NCBI RefSeq assembly: GCF_002238335.1
Contig: NZ_CP022347.1
Location: 1,240,001-1,304,000 of the forward strand
Length of the DNA: 64,000 nucleotides
Direction: 5' to 3'
From: Campylobacter avium LMG 24591
GTDB taxonomy: Bacteria; Campylobacterota; Campylobacteria; Campylobacterales; Campylobacteraceae
Position 1 is the first letter of the stretch, and each line of letters begins with the position of its first letter. Below, one piece after another: positions 53,786 through 62,680 of this stretch. The notes under the pieces are model-generated. The model searched no databases and was not told the DNA's origin. It saw nothing but the letters and a program-made list of their open reading frames with translations. A program made the translations under genes and the position numbers.

Positions 53786-55297
53786 TTACTCTGTTTGTGG
53801 TGTGCCAAAAAGCTCGTCTAAAGTTTCTTTAGCTTCTTGCTGTGGGTTATAAACCTTTGCATCTTTTTTAAGCTCATCAAATTTAGCAAGCACATCTTGC
53901 TTGACATTTGTTTGCTTAATATCTTGCAATTTATCAAATTCTATTTCCTTTTCCTTATGCACTGCTATGCTTGCGCCTTGTCCAAATAATTCCTTTAATA
54001 TAAGCTGTATAAGCTTAAAGCCATTATTTAGGGTAATTCTATCCTCATCTTTAGCGTTTGAACTTATATTTAAAACATTATTTTCAAAACTTATAAATTT
54101 AGTGCATTTTTTAAAGCAGTCTCCAAGAACAAAATCCCTATCATAAATACTATCTAATAAAAGCTCGTAAGGGTTTTTGCTACTATCTTTTTTATCATTT
54201 GTATAAGATATAGGCTGTGCCTTGCTTTCTTTTTGAACATCTTGCCTTTTGTAAGTTTCAATTTCCTCGTCAATTTCTCTTAAATAAGTAGCTTCCATCA
54301 TCATAAAAGACATCACGCACAAAACAAAACTATCATCATCGCAAACAGCAAGCATGCTTTTAGCTCTTGATAAAATTCTAAAAAATCTCTCATAAATCAA
54401 TAAAGAAAACTGCTTATCCTTGGCAAAAAAACTATCCTTAAGATAAAACAAAAGCTCATCGATAACAGACGAGGCCTCGTAATCTTGCAAGTCTTTTAAA
54501 AAATCAAGCATTTTATCCTTATCTCTTGCTAAAACACAAATATAAAATTCTTTAATCTTGTCAGGGTCTAAAAAACCCAACATAGAGGCTATTTTATCAG
54601 AGCTTATGTTATTTTCGCAAAAAACTATGGCTTGATCAAGCAGTGTCAAAGTATCTCTTAAAGAGCCTCCCCCGCTTCTTGCTATCATTTTCAAAGCATT
54701 TTCATCAAAAGAAACACCTTCTTTTTCCAAAACAAAGGCTAAATGTTTTAAAATTTCACTTTGTGGAATTTGCTTAAATCTAAAATGCTGGGTTCTTGAA
54801 AGCACCGTGGCAGGTAATTTTAAAGGGTCTGTTGTAGCAAGTATAAACTTAACATAGCTAGGTGGTTCTTCTAAGGTTTTTAACAACGCATTTGCAGCTT
54901 GAGGTGTAAGCATATGCACCTCATCTATGATGAAAATTTTAAATCTAGCCATGGAAGGAGCGTATTTGGTCTGCTCTATCAACTCTTGTATGTCATCAAG
55001 CCCGCGATTTGAAGCAGCGTCCATTTCTATTATATCTATATGCCTTCCTTCTAAGGCTGATTTGCACTGAGGACACTCACCGCATGGATTTGAACTAGGT
55101 CCTTTTTCACAAACCAAGGCTCTGGAAAAAATTCTAGCACTTGAGGTTTTTCCACTTCCCCTAAGTCCTGAAAAAAGGTAGGCATGGGCTAGTCTATCAT
55201 TATCAAGTGCGAATTTTAAGCTGGTGCTAACAGTATCTTGGCCTATTAGCTCATCAAAGGTCTTTGGTCTGTATTTTATGGCTAAAGCTTGTAGCAT
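53786..55297 (-). CDS. dnaX: DNA polymerase III subunit gamma/tau
   Basis: Clamp-loader ATPase. LAIKYRPKTFDELIGQDTVS starts the AAA+ domain, Walker A is GLRGSGKTSSARIF, the zinc Cys cluster is CEKG...CGECPQC, Walker B is IFIIDEVHMLT, and the SRC motif is LSRTQHFRF. Domain III ends near 370, and a ~130-residue divergent tail follows. The 503 residues suggest a short tau-like form. I saw no A-rich slippery sequence with hairpin that would imply programmed gamma frameshifting, but did not test exhaustively. It begins 2 nt after rho ends. Confidence 0.95.
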   Translation of the reverse strand: MLQALAIKYRPKTFDELIGQDTVSTSLKFALDNDRLAHAYLFSGLRGSGKTSSARIFSRALVCEKGPSSNPCGECPQCKSALEGRHIDIIEMDAASNRGLDDIQELIEQTKYAPSMARFKIFIIDEVHMLTPQAANALLKTLEEPPSYVKFILATTDPLKLPATVLSRTQHFRFKQIPQSEILKHLAFVLEKEGVSFDENALKMIARSGGGSLRDTLTLLDQAIVFCENNISSDKIASMLGFLDPDKIKEFYICVLARDKDKMLDFLKDLQDYEASSVIDELLFYLKDSFFAKDKQFSLLIYERFFRILSRAKSMLAVCDDDSFVLCVMSFMMMEATYLREIDEEIETYKRQDVQKESKAQPISYTNDKKDSSKNPYELLLDSIYDRDFVLGDCFKKCTKFISFENNVLNISSNAKDEDRITLNNGFKLIQLILKELFGQGASIAVHKEKEIEFDKLQDIKQTNVKQDVLAKFDELKKDAKVYNPQQEAKETLDELFGTPQTE

Positions 55298-55299
55298 TT

Positions 55300-56592
55300 T
55301 TACTCATTCATTACAGATAAAAGCTCGTCATTGTCTTTTGTTTTAAGCATTTTTGCATACAAAAATTTCAAGGCTTCGATATCATCCATTTGAGAAATCG
55401 CTGAACGAATAGCCCAAATTTTTTGCAAGGAATTTACATCTTGTAAAAGCTCTTCTTTTCTGGTGCCTGATTTTATGATGTTTATAGCAGGATAAATTCT
55501 TCTATCTGATATATTTCTATCAAGTATAATCTCGCTATTTCCAGTGCCCTTAAATTCCTCAAAAATAACCTCATCCATTCTTGAACCAGTTTCTATCAAA
55601 GCAGTAGCGATTATAGTTAAAGATCCGCCATTTTCTATATTTCTAGCTGCTCCAAAAAACCTTTTTGGCTTATGTAGGGCATTTGCATCAACTCCCCCAC
55701 TTAAAACCTTGCCTGAACTTGGCGTAGCGGTATTATAAGCCCTTGCAAGCCTTGTGATACTATCAAGCAAGATAACCACATCCTTGCCCATTTCAACCAT
55801 TCTCTTTGCCTTTTCTACTACAAGTTCAGCAACCCTTACGTGATTATAAGCTGGTAGGTCAAAGGTCGAGCTAAACACCTCGCCATTTACACATCTTTGC
55901 ATATCAGTAACTTCTTCTGGACGCTCATCAACCAAAAGAACTATTAAATGCACTTCTGGATTATTTTTAGAAATAGCTGTGGCTAGCTCTTTCATAAGCT
56001 CGGTTTTACCTGTTCTAGGTGGTGCTACTATAAGCCCTCTTTGTCCTTTGCCAATAGGGGTAAATAAATCAATCACCCGTCCTGTAAGCTTGGTGGAATT
56101 ATACTCTAATCTTATTTTTTCGGTTGGAAAAATAGGCGTTAGGTTATCAAATAACGGCCTTTGCCTAGCCTCTTGCAAGGTCATGTAATTAATAGCTTCT
56201 ATCTTAAGCAAGGCATAGTATTTTTCTTGGTCCTTTGGTTCTCTAACCTGGCCTGTTACTATGTCGCCTACTCTAAGTGCGAATTTGCGAATTTGTGAGT
56301 TTGAAACATAAGCGTCATTTATGCTATCGCTTAAATTTGAATCAACCCCACGCAAAAAGCCATAACCCTCCGGTGATATTTCTAAAATCCCTGTAAATAG
56401 TATAAAGCCACCCTTTTTGGTCTGTGCTTTTAATATCTCAAAAATAAGCTCTTGGCGTCTAAATTCTCTTGGGTTTTCTATGCTAAGCTCATTTGCTATA
56501 GAAACTAAGCTTTCTAAGTCAAGCAACTTTAAATCCTCAATCTTATAACCATCAACAGGCACATGAGTTCTTTGTTTTTTATTGTTTTCCAT
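55300..56592 (-). CDS. rho: Transcription termination factor Rho
   Basis: Hexameric RNA helicase. The N-terminal Rho-N helical part covers about 1-60, the cold-shock-like RNA-binding domain about 60-130 ([20 protein letters not shown]), Walker A is [13 protein letters not shown], and the Q/R loops include [28 protein letters not shown] in pieces. [22 protein letters not shown] is highly conserved. The 430 residues are close to the family length. Leading gene of rho-dnaX-GT2-hemE-radical SAM. Confidence 0.97.
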   Translation of the reverse strand: MENNKKQRTHVPVDGYKIEDLKLLDLESLVSIANELSIENPREFRRQELIFEILKAQTKKGGFILFTGILEISPEGYGFLRGVDSNLSDSINDAYVSNSQIRKFALRVGDIVTGQVREPKDQEKYYALLKIEAINYMTLQEARQRPLFDNLTPIFPTEKIRLEYNSTKLTGRVIDLFTPIGKGQRGLIVAPPRTGKTELMKELATAISKNNPEVHLIVLLVDERPEEVTDMQRCVNGEVFSSTFDLPAYNHVRVAELVVEKAKRMVEMGKDVVILLDSITRLARAYNTATPSSGKVLSGGVDANALHKPKRFFGAARNIENGGSLTIIATALIETGSRMDEVIFEEFKGTGNSEIILDRNISDRRIYPAINIIKSGTRKEELLQDVNSLQKIWAIRSAISQMDDIEALKFLYAKMLKTKDNDELLSVMNE

Positions 56593-56665
56593 AAAACCTC
56601 GTTAGTAAGTAAAAAGCAGTTTAAAAATACGATTTTAGAAAAAAAACATATTTTTGTCAAATTCA

Positions 56666-56671
56666 ATTATA
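56666..56671 (-). promoter_or_regulatory. Sigma70-type -10 box for rho
   Basis: The minus strand reads AATTTTTTGTATAATTGAA, giving TATAAT 73 nt before the rho ATG. The long leader could allow autoregulation, as known for rho in E. coli; no attenuator hairpin was recognised. Confidence 0.55.
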
Positions 56672-56722
56672 CAAAAAATTTAACTTATACTTAGATTAAA
56701 CATCCAAAATATCAAACAACTG

Positions 56723-56749
56723 TTAATTTTTTTATAAAACTTACGATTT
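56723..56749 (+). promoter_or_regulatory. Putative sigma28 (FliA) promoter of the gene at 56782
   Basis: TTAA, a 17-nt spacer and CGATTT resemble the Campylobacter sigma28 pattern and the element found before flgM in this window. The -10 lies 32 nt before the GTG. No good TATAAT is present for this direction. Confidence 0.42.
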
Positions 56750-56781
56750 GGTTTAAAAATGTTTAAATTTAAAGGCTAGGT

Positions 56782-57807
56782 GTGATTTCTTTTGTGTCAA
56801 ATACTTCAAATTTATATAATGCAAATTTAGATAGCAAAAGCGTTAAAAGCTCATCTTTAAACACAAATTCAGCTTCAAATTTTCTAAAAGATAAAAGCGA
56901 AGCTGTGAGTGAAATTCTAGGTTACGGTGTAGATAACGAGGGCTTTTTTACAAGTGATTTTAACGAAGCGGCGGGCTTGCCAAAAGACTATAAAATTTAC
57001 GCCAAAGATATAGAGGATTTACTAAGTTCTATCAAATTTGGAAGTTCTGCTAAAGATGTATTTTTCACAGAGATAAATTTAGAAAAAAGCTTAAACAATG
57101 CTTACAAAGTCTTTTCACAACTTAGTGATACTACGAACTTCTTTAGATACGACATAAACAGCTTTAAGATTGATAAAATTTACAAAGATGAGGCTGAATT
57201 TATGTCGCAAAACAATGAGCTTTTTAAGGTAAATGCAAAATTTGATTTTAAGGAAGGAGAAAGCAAAGGTAAGGCTTTGATGTCCTTTGTAAATTCTATG
57301 AATGGCAACTACGGGCTTTTTGAGGGGCAAACTACTATCATTGCTAAAATGGGCGGACTTGATAGAAGTATGAGCATAAACGAGATAAAAGACTTAAACG
57401 ACTTTTTGGAAAAACACCCTATCACACAGGGCTTTAATGATGAAATAACTAGAAAAATTCTACTTTTACCTATGCAAATGCAAGATATAGAGGACTTTAA
57501 AAAAGAATGGCTCGAACTAAAGGCTTTAAATGATGAATTGTTAAAAAGCAAGAATGAAAATTTGCAAGAAACAAATTTAAATCAAAAAGATTTGAATTTG
57601 CAAGAAAATTCAAATTCGAAAGAAAAACCAAAAGAAAAACCTTTCGCCCCCATACAAGCAGAAAGCAAATCTCAAACCTTTACTTACGATGATATAAGAA
57701 AAAACTTCTTTCTAAGCTTTTTAGAAAATGAAAGAAAAAAGGGAAATGATATGCTAGAGCTCTTGCAGTCTTTGTTTAAGGTGGATAAGGTGGATTTAAG
57801 GACTTAG
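56782..57807 (+). CDS. Unrecognised protein, possibly flagellum-coregulated
   Basis: The 341-residue protein has no signal peptide, membrane helix or known catalytic motif. Its Ser/Asn-rich N-terminus (SNTSNLYNANLDSKSVKSSS) resembles those of flagellar-secreted proteins. LGYGVDNEGFFTSDFNEAAGLPKDYKIYAKD in pieces is a striking block that I associate only loosely with other Campylobacter hypotheticals. A Gln/Asn/Glu/Lys-rich low-complexity segment with LQETNLNQKDLNLQENS repeats lies at about 258-290. The start is GTG at 56782 behind AGG; another in-frame GTG lies at 56794. A FliA-dependent secreted effector is my inference only. Confidence 0.7.
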   Translation: MISFVSNTSNLYNANLDSKSVKSSSLNTNSASNFLKDKSEAVSEILGYGVDNEGFFTSDFNEAAGLPKDYKIYAKDIEDLLSSIKFGSSAKDVFFTEINLEKSLNNAYKVFSQLSDTTNFFRYDINSFKIDKIYKDEAEFMSQNNELFKVNAKFDFKEGESKGKALMSFVNSMNGNYGLFEGQTTIIAKMGGLDRSMSINEIKDLNDFLEKHPITQGFNDEITRKILLLPMQMQDIEDFKKEWLELKALNDELLKSKNENLQETNLNQKDLNLQENSNSKEKPKEKPFAPIQAESKSQTFTYDDIRKNFFLSFLENERKKGNDMLELLQSLFKVDKVDLRT

Positions 57808-57865
57808 CGGATAGAAAGCTTGATTTAAACGAAGGGTAAATAAAGCAAATTCAAATTTTATGAAA

Positions 57866-57900
57866 GAAAAAGCCATAAAGCAAAGTTACTGTTTATGGCT
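57866..57900 (-). terminator. Rho-independent terminator of nifS-nifU
   Basis: AGCCATAAA (57871-57879) and TTTATGGCT (57892-57900) form a 9-bp perfect stem with a 12-nt loop. On the minus strand it is followed by TTTTTCTTTC, as expected after nifU. It may also slow transcripts of the gene ending at 57807. Confidence 0.7.
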
Positions 57901-57929
57901 AAAAATTATTTCGCAGTAAATTATCTAAA

Positions 57930-58901
57930 TCACACAGGCAAGACCCTTAAATTCGGGCTTAACTCCTCTTGTAAGATATTTTCTATAGCATAAAGTGTAG
58001 CTCCGCTTCCGCTAGAACAGCCGCTGCAAGCACCAAGATATCGTATATAAACATCTAAAATTCCATTTTGTCCCTTTTGTATGTCTATAACCTCTAAATC
58101 GCCGCCATCGCTGTGTAGCATCGGCCTTACCTCGCTATCTAAAACAGTTTCAACGGCTTTTATCTGCTTAACCAAGGTCATATCATCAAAGGCCACATCA
58201 TCTTTCATCGCCTCTTTTAGTCTTTCCTTATCCATTTCAGCCCTAGTTTCAGCTAAAATATCTACCAAGTAATACTCTCTGGCCTCGTGTCCGCCAGCTT
58301 TTATACAGGATTTGCAAAAACCGCCAGCCTTTGTATACTGGGTAATTTCTTCAACGGTTTTTAAATCATTAAGTTTTATCACTTCTTTTATGGTGCCAAG
58401 GCTTACTCTAGCACACTCACATACTATAATCTGGTCCTCAAAACTATCAGCATCCACTCCCTTATACTGTGCCGCAGCTTGCTTTATAACATCGTAAGCC
58501 ATAACGGAACAGTGCATTTTTTGAGGCGGAACGGCTGGCGTGTCGGGATTATCTCTCATGGCAAATTCAACATCTAAATTTGTTATCTTAACAGCTTCAT
58601 CCACAGTTTTACCTATGCAAAGCTCAACCATAGTCTCAGAACTTGCTATGGCAGTACCGCAACCAAAACTCTTAAATTTAGCGTCTTTTATGATATTTGT
58701 CTTTTCATCAACTAGCCAATAAAGTCTAACCGCATCGCCGCAGCTTTCAGCACCAAAATCAGCAATTATTAGCTTTGTGTTTGTTCTTTTCGCGTCCTCT
58801 TCGCTTAACTCACCCATGTGTTTTGGGTTATTCATAGCGTCTTGAACCTTTTGTGAGTACTCGTCCCAAATGGAACCACCTATTAAATTATGTTTTCCCA
58901 T
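57930..58901 (-). CDS. nifU: Three-domain Fe-S scaffold NifU
   Basis: Assembles Fe-S clusters with NifS. The N-terminal IscU-like domain (1-~125) has Cys in FGAESCGDAVRLYW, FKSFGCGTAIASSE and KMHCSVMAYD. The central BFD-type [2Fe-2S] region (about 155-200) reads IVCECARVSLGTIKE and GGFCKSCIKAGG. The C-terminal Nfu domain (about 245-323) contains GACSGCSSGSGAT. The 323 residues match full-length NifU. No nitrogen-fixation gene is present; Campylobacter uses NIF-type proteins for general Fe-S assembly. It follows nifS by 3 nt. Confidence 0.95.
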   Translation of the reverse strand: MGKHNLIGGSIWDEYSQKVQDAMNNPKHMGELSEEDAKRTNTKLIIADFGAESCGDAVRLYWLVDEKTNIIKDAKFKSFGCGTAIASSETMVELCIGKTVDEAVKITNLDVEFAMRDNPDTPAVPPQKMHCSVMAYDVIKQAAAQYKGVDADSFEDQIIVCECARVSLGTIKEVIKLNDLKTVEEITQYTKAGGFCKSCIKAGGHEAREYYLVDILAETRAEMDKERLKEAMKDDVAFDDMTLVKQIKAVETVLDSEVRPMLHSDGGDLEVIDIQKGQNGILDVYIRYLGACSGCSSGSGATLYAIENILQEELSPNLRVLPV

Positions 58902-58904
58902 CTT

Positions 58905-60113
<1,209 letters not shown>

Positions 60114-60161
60114 CTAAAATATAACACAAAAAAATAAATCTAATCTTAAAAAAGCTAAATA

Positions 60162-60167
60162 ATTATA
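60162..60167 (-). promoter_or_regulatory. Putative -10 box for nifS-nifU
   Basis: The minus strand reads CGCTATAATTATT, giving TATAAT 87 nt before the nifS ATG. A second weaker TATATT lies nearer the gene. No Fe-S regulator site was recognised. Confidence 0.45.
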
Positions 60168-60197
60168 GCGTTCTTTATATAAAATTATTTAATTTTT

Positions 60198-60248
60198 TTA
60201 AGCATTAAGGCTTAATTTGCTTAAACAAATTTCTGCTAAACTTTAGCA
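60198..60248. repeat. Cluster of inverted repeats upstream of the sirtuin gene
   Basis: TTAAGCA (60198-60204) pairs with TGCTTAA (60218-60224), enclosing ATTAAG and CTTAAT around a single G. Just downstream TGCTAAA-C-TTTAGCA (60234-60248) is a 15-nt palindrome. Both lie in the divergent nifS/sirtuin gap, so they could be operators. No matching regulator is known to me. Confidence 0.5.
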
Positions 60249-60267
60249 AAAAATTCAAAGGCTTTTT

Positions 60268-60960
60268 ATGAAAAAAGTTATGATTTTAAGCGGTGCTGGG
60301 CTTAGTGCTGAAAGTGGGCTTAAAACCTTTAGAGATAATAATGGACTTTGGGAAGAATACGATGTGATGGAGGTTTGCTCAGCCACAGGCTTTAGAAAAG
60401 ATCCTAAAAAAGTGCTTGACTTTTATAATAAAAGAAGAGTGCAGCTAAAAGATGTGAAGCCAAATCACGCTCACAAGCTAATTGCTGAGTTAAAAGCTGA
60501 ATTTAAAGAGCAAATTTTCGTACTAACTCAAAATGTGGATGATTTGCTAGAAAGGGCAAAATGCGAAGATGTGATACATTTACACGGCTTTTTGCCAGAG
60601 CTTGTTTGCACTTCTTGTAAAAGCATTTTTAACATAGGCTACAAAGAACAAGTTAGCACAACTTGTCCTAAGTGCGAAAAGCCATCTTTAAGACATAATA
60701 TAGTTATGTTTGAAGAAAGAGCGCCGCAGTATGAAAGACTATACGAGCTTTTAGAAAAAACCTCTCTTTTTGTTTGCATAGGCACAAGCGGAGCGGTTTT
60801 GCCTGTGGGGCATTTTGCTAGAGCTTGTGAAAAAAGCATTTTAAATAATTTAGAAAATGATGAAAATTTAAGCAAGTATTTTGATAAAATCTACACAAAA
60901 AAAGCTTGCGAGGCTATCGATGAGATAGCCGCTGATATAAGGGCTTTTCTTAAAGGATAA
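60268..60960 (+). CDS. cobB: Sirtuin-type NAD-dependent protein deacylase
   Basis: Removes acyl groups from lysine using NAD. GAGLSAESGLKTFRDNNGLW is the NAD-binding signature, QNVDDLLERAKCEDVIHLHG includes the catalytic His, and the zinc site is CTSC...CPKC (near 112-134). CIGTSGAVLPVGHFA binds ribose. The 230 residues are typical. The usual IDxLH Arg/Tyr desuccinylase residues were not checked. LysE follows after 2 nt, with dapE behind it. It is divergent from nifS. Confidence 0.93.
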   Translation: MKKVMILSGAGLSAESGLKTFRDNNGLWEEYDVMEVCSATGFRKDPKKVLDFYNKRRVQLKDVKPNHAHKLIAELKAEFKEQIFVLTQNVDDLLERAKCEDVIHLHGFLPELVCTSCKSIFNIGYKEQVSTTCPKCEKPSLRHNIVMFEERAPQYERLYELLEKTSLFVCIGTSGAVLPVGHFARACEKSILNNLENDENLSKYFDKIYTKKACEAIDEIAADIRAFLKG

Positions 60961-60962
60961 AA

Positions 60963-61565
60963 ATGTTTGCTTCTTTTTTTCAAGGACTTATGCTAGGCTT
61001 TGGCGTGGCTGTGCCTTTTGGACCTATGAATATACTTATCTTAAGCAATGCTTTAAAATCTTTTAAAAATGCCTTTTTTCTGGGCTTAGGAGCTATGAGT
61101 GCTGATATATTTTACTTTTGTTTGCTTCTTTTTGGGCTTTTGAAATTCTTAAACAGCGAATTAATCCATAAAATTCTAGCAATTTTTGGCTTTTGCTTTT
61201 TAACTTACCTAGCCTTTTTAAGCATAAGAACAAAGCCTAAAAATTTAGAGTTAAAAGAAAGCAAGGACAATGAAAATATTTTTAAAAGCTTTTTCAAAGG
61301 CTTTTTCTTAAATTTAAGCAACCCCTACATCATAAGCTTTTGGATTAGCATATCCTCCTTTTTAAGCAAGGAAAAATACTACCTCGTGCTTGGTTTTGGA
61401 CTTTTTATAGCTATACTTATCTGGGTTTTTTGCCTTAGCTTTTTTGTTTCAAAATTTGCTGATAAATTTAATGCCAAAGTGCTTTTTTACATAAATTTGG
61501 TCTCAGCCCTGATAATAGAGTATTTCGCCCTTGCGCTACTTTATAAGACATTTTTTGCACAATAA
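60963..61565 (+). CDS. LysE-family amino acid exporter
   Basis: The 200-residue membrane protein has about five to six helices. The N-terminal GLMLGFGVAVPFGPMNILILSNAL is the LysE/RhtB signature, with the conserved PGP-type turn altered to PFGPMN. FLLNLSNPYIISFWISI in the middle (FFLNLSNPYIISFW) is the second family motif. Lys/Arg or a related solute may be exported, but specificity is unknown. It lies 2 nt after the sirtuin and 9 nt before dapE, so the three genes are probably one transcript. Confidence 0.87.
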   Translation: MFASFFQGLMLGFGVAVPFGPMNILILSNALKSFKNAFFLGLGAMSADIFYFCLLLFGLLKFLNSELIHKILAIFGFCFLTYLAFLSIRTKPKNLELKESKDNENIFKSFFKGFFLNLSNPYIISFWISISSFLSKEKYYLVLGFGLFIAILIWVFCLSFFVSKFADKFNAKVLFYINLVSALIIEYFALALLYKTFFAQ

Positions 61566-61574
61566 GGAGTTTTT

Positions 61575-62672
61575 ATGAAAAATCTTTTACTTGAACTTTT
61601 AAAATTTAAATCGATCACTCCAAAAGATGACGGAGCGCTAAACTATATAGCTATGCAATTTGTTGATTTTGAAGCCTTTTTCATAGAAAAAGAAGGAGTT
61701 AAAAATTTAATCTTAACAAAGGAATTTAACAAAGAGGGAGAACACCTAGCCTTTTGCGGACATATAGATGTGGTGCCACCGGGCGAGGGCTGGGACAGTG
61801 AGCCTTTTAAACCTTTGCAAAAGGATGGTTTTATATACGCAAGAGGTGCTGCTGATATGAAAAGCGGTTTAGCTGCTTTTTTATCCGCTAGCTTAGAGGC
61901 TAAGAATTTCAAAGGCTCAAGACTTTCTATCTTAATAACCAGCGATGAAGAAGGAGAGGCAAAGTATGGCACAGCTGAAATTTTAAGCTTTTTAAAGGAA
62001 AAAAATCTTTTGCCTGATTATGTGGTGGTGGCTGAGCCAAGCTGTGAGCAAAAACTTGGAGATAGCTTAAAGATAGGCCGCCGTGGCTCTATAAATGGTA
62101 AAATTATCATAAAGGGCAAACAAGGACATGTGGCTTATCCTCAAAATGCCATAAATCCCATCCACGAGCTAGCTCCTGCTTTAAAGCTTTTAGCAGGATT
62201 TGACCTTGATCCGGGCGATGAAATTTTTGCTCCTTCTAAAATCGTTATAAGCAACATAAAAGCAGGTATTGGAGTAAGCAATGTAAGCCCTAATGAGCTT
62301 GAGTTGATGTTTAATGTTAGAAATTCGCCCCAAACTAGCCTTGATGATGTAAAGACTTATGTTGATAAAATTTTGGAGGGTTTAAACTATGAACTTGAGT
62401 TAAAACAAAGCTCAGAGCCATTTTTAACCAATAAAGACAGTAAGATAGTTACAAAGCTAAATCACAGCATACAAAAAATACTTAACGAGGTGCCTGAATT
62501 TAACACTAAGGGCGGAACTAGCGATGCTAGATTTTTTGCAAAATACGGCATAGATGTGGTTGAATTTGGAGCTTGCAATGAGAGCATACACGCTGCAAAT
62601 GAAAGAGTGAGCATAGATGAGTATGAAAAACTTTGTCTTATCTTTAAGGATTTGATAGAGAATTTTAACTAG
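61575..62672 (+). CDS. dapE: Succinyl-diaminopimelate desuccinylase
   Basis: Zinc peptidase-fold enzyme in the succinylase branch of lysine and meso-DAP synthesis. [16 protein letters not shown] supplies the first metal His and Asp, [14 protein letters not shown]-like ([15 protein letters not shown]) the bridging Asp, [13 protein letters not shown] the Glu pair, [13 protein letters not shown] the next Asp/Glu, and [14 protein letters not shown] the last His. The 365 residues are normal. AAGGAG precedes the ATG. The lysine/DAP product makes the neighbouring LysE exporter suggestive. Confidence 0.95.
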   Translation: MKNLLLELLKFKSITPKDDGALNYIAMQFVDFEAFFIEKEGVKNLILTKEFNKEGEHLAFCGHIDVVPPGEGWDSEPFKPLQKDGFIYARGAADMKSGLAAFLSASLEAKNFKGSRLSILITSDEEGEAKYGTAEILSFLKEKNLLPDYVVVAEPSCEQKLGDSLKIGRRGSINGKIIIKGKQGHVAYPQNAINPIHELAPALKLLAGFDLDPGDEIFAPSKIVISNIKAGIGVSNVSPNELELMFNVRNSPQTSLDDVKTYVDKILEGLNYELELKQSSEPFLTNKDSKIVTKLNHSIQKILNEVPEFNTKGGTSDARFFAKYGIDVVEFGACNESIHAANERVSIDEYEKLCLIFKDLIENFN

Positions 62673-62680
62673 GAAAAAAC

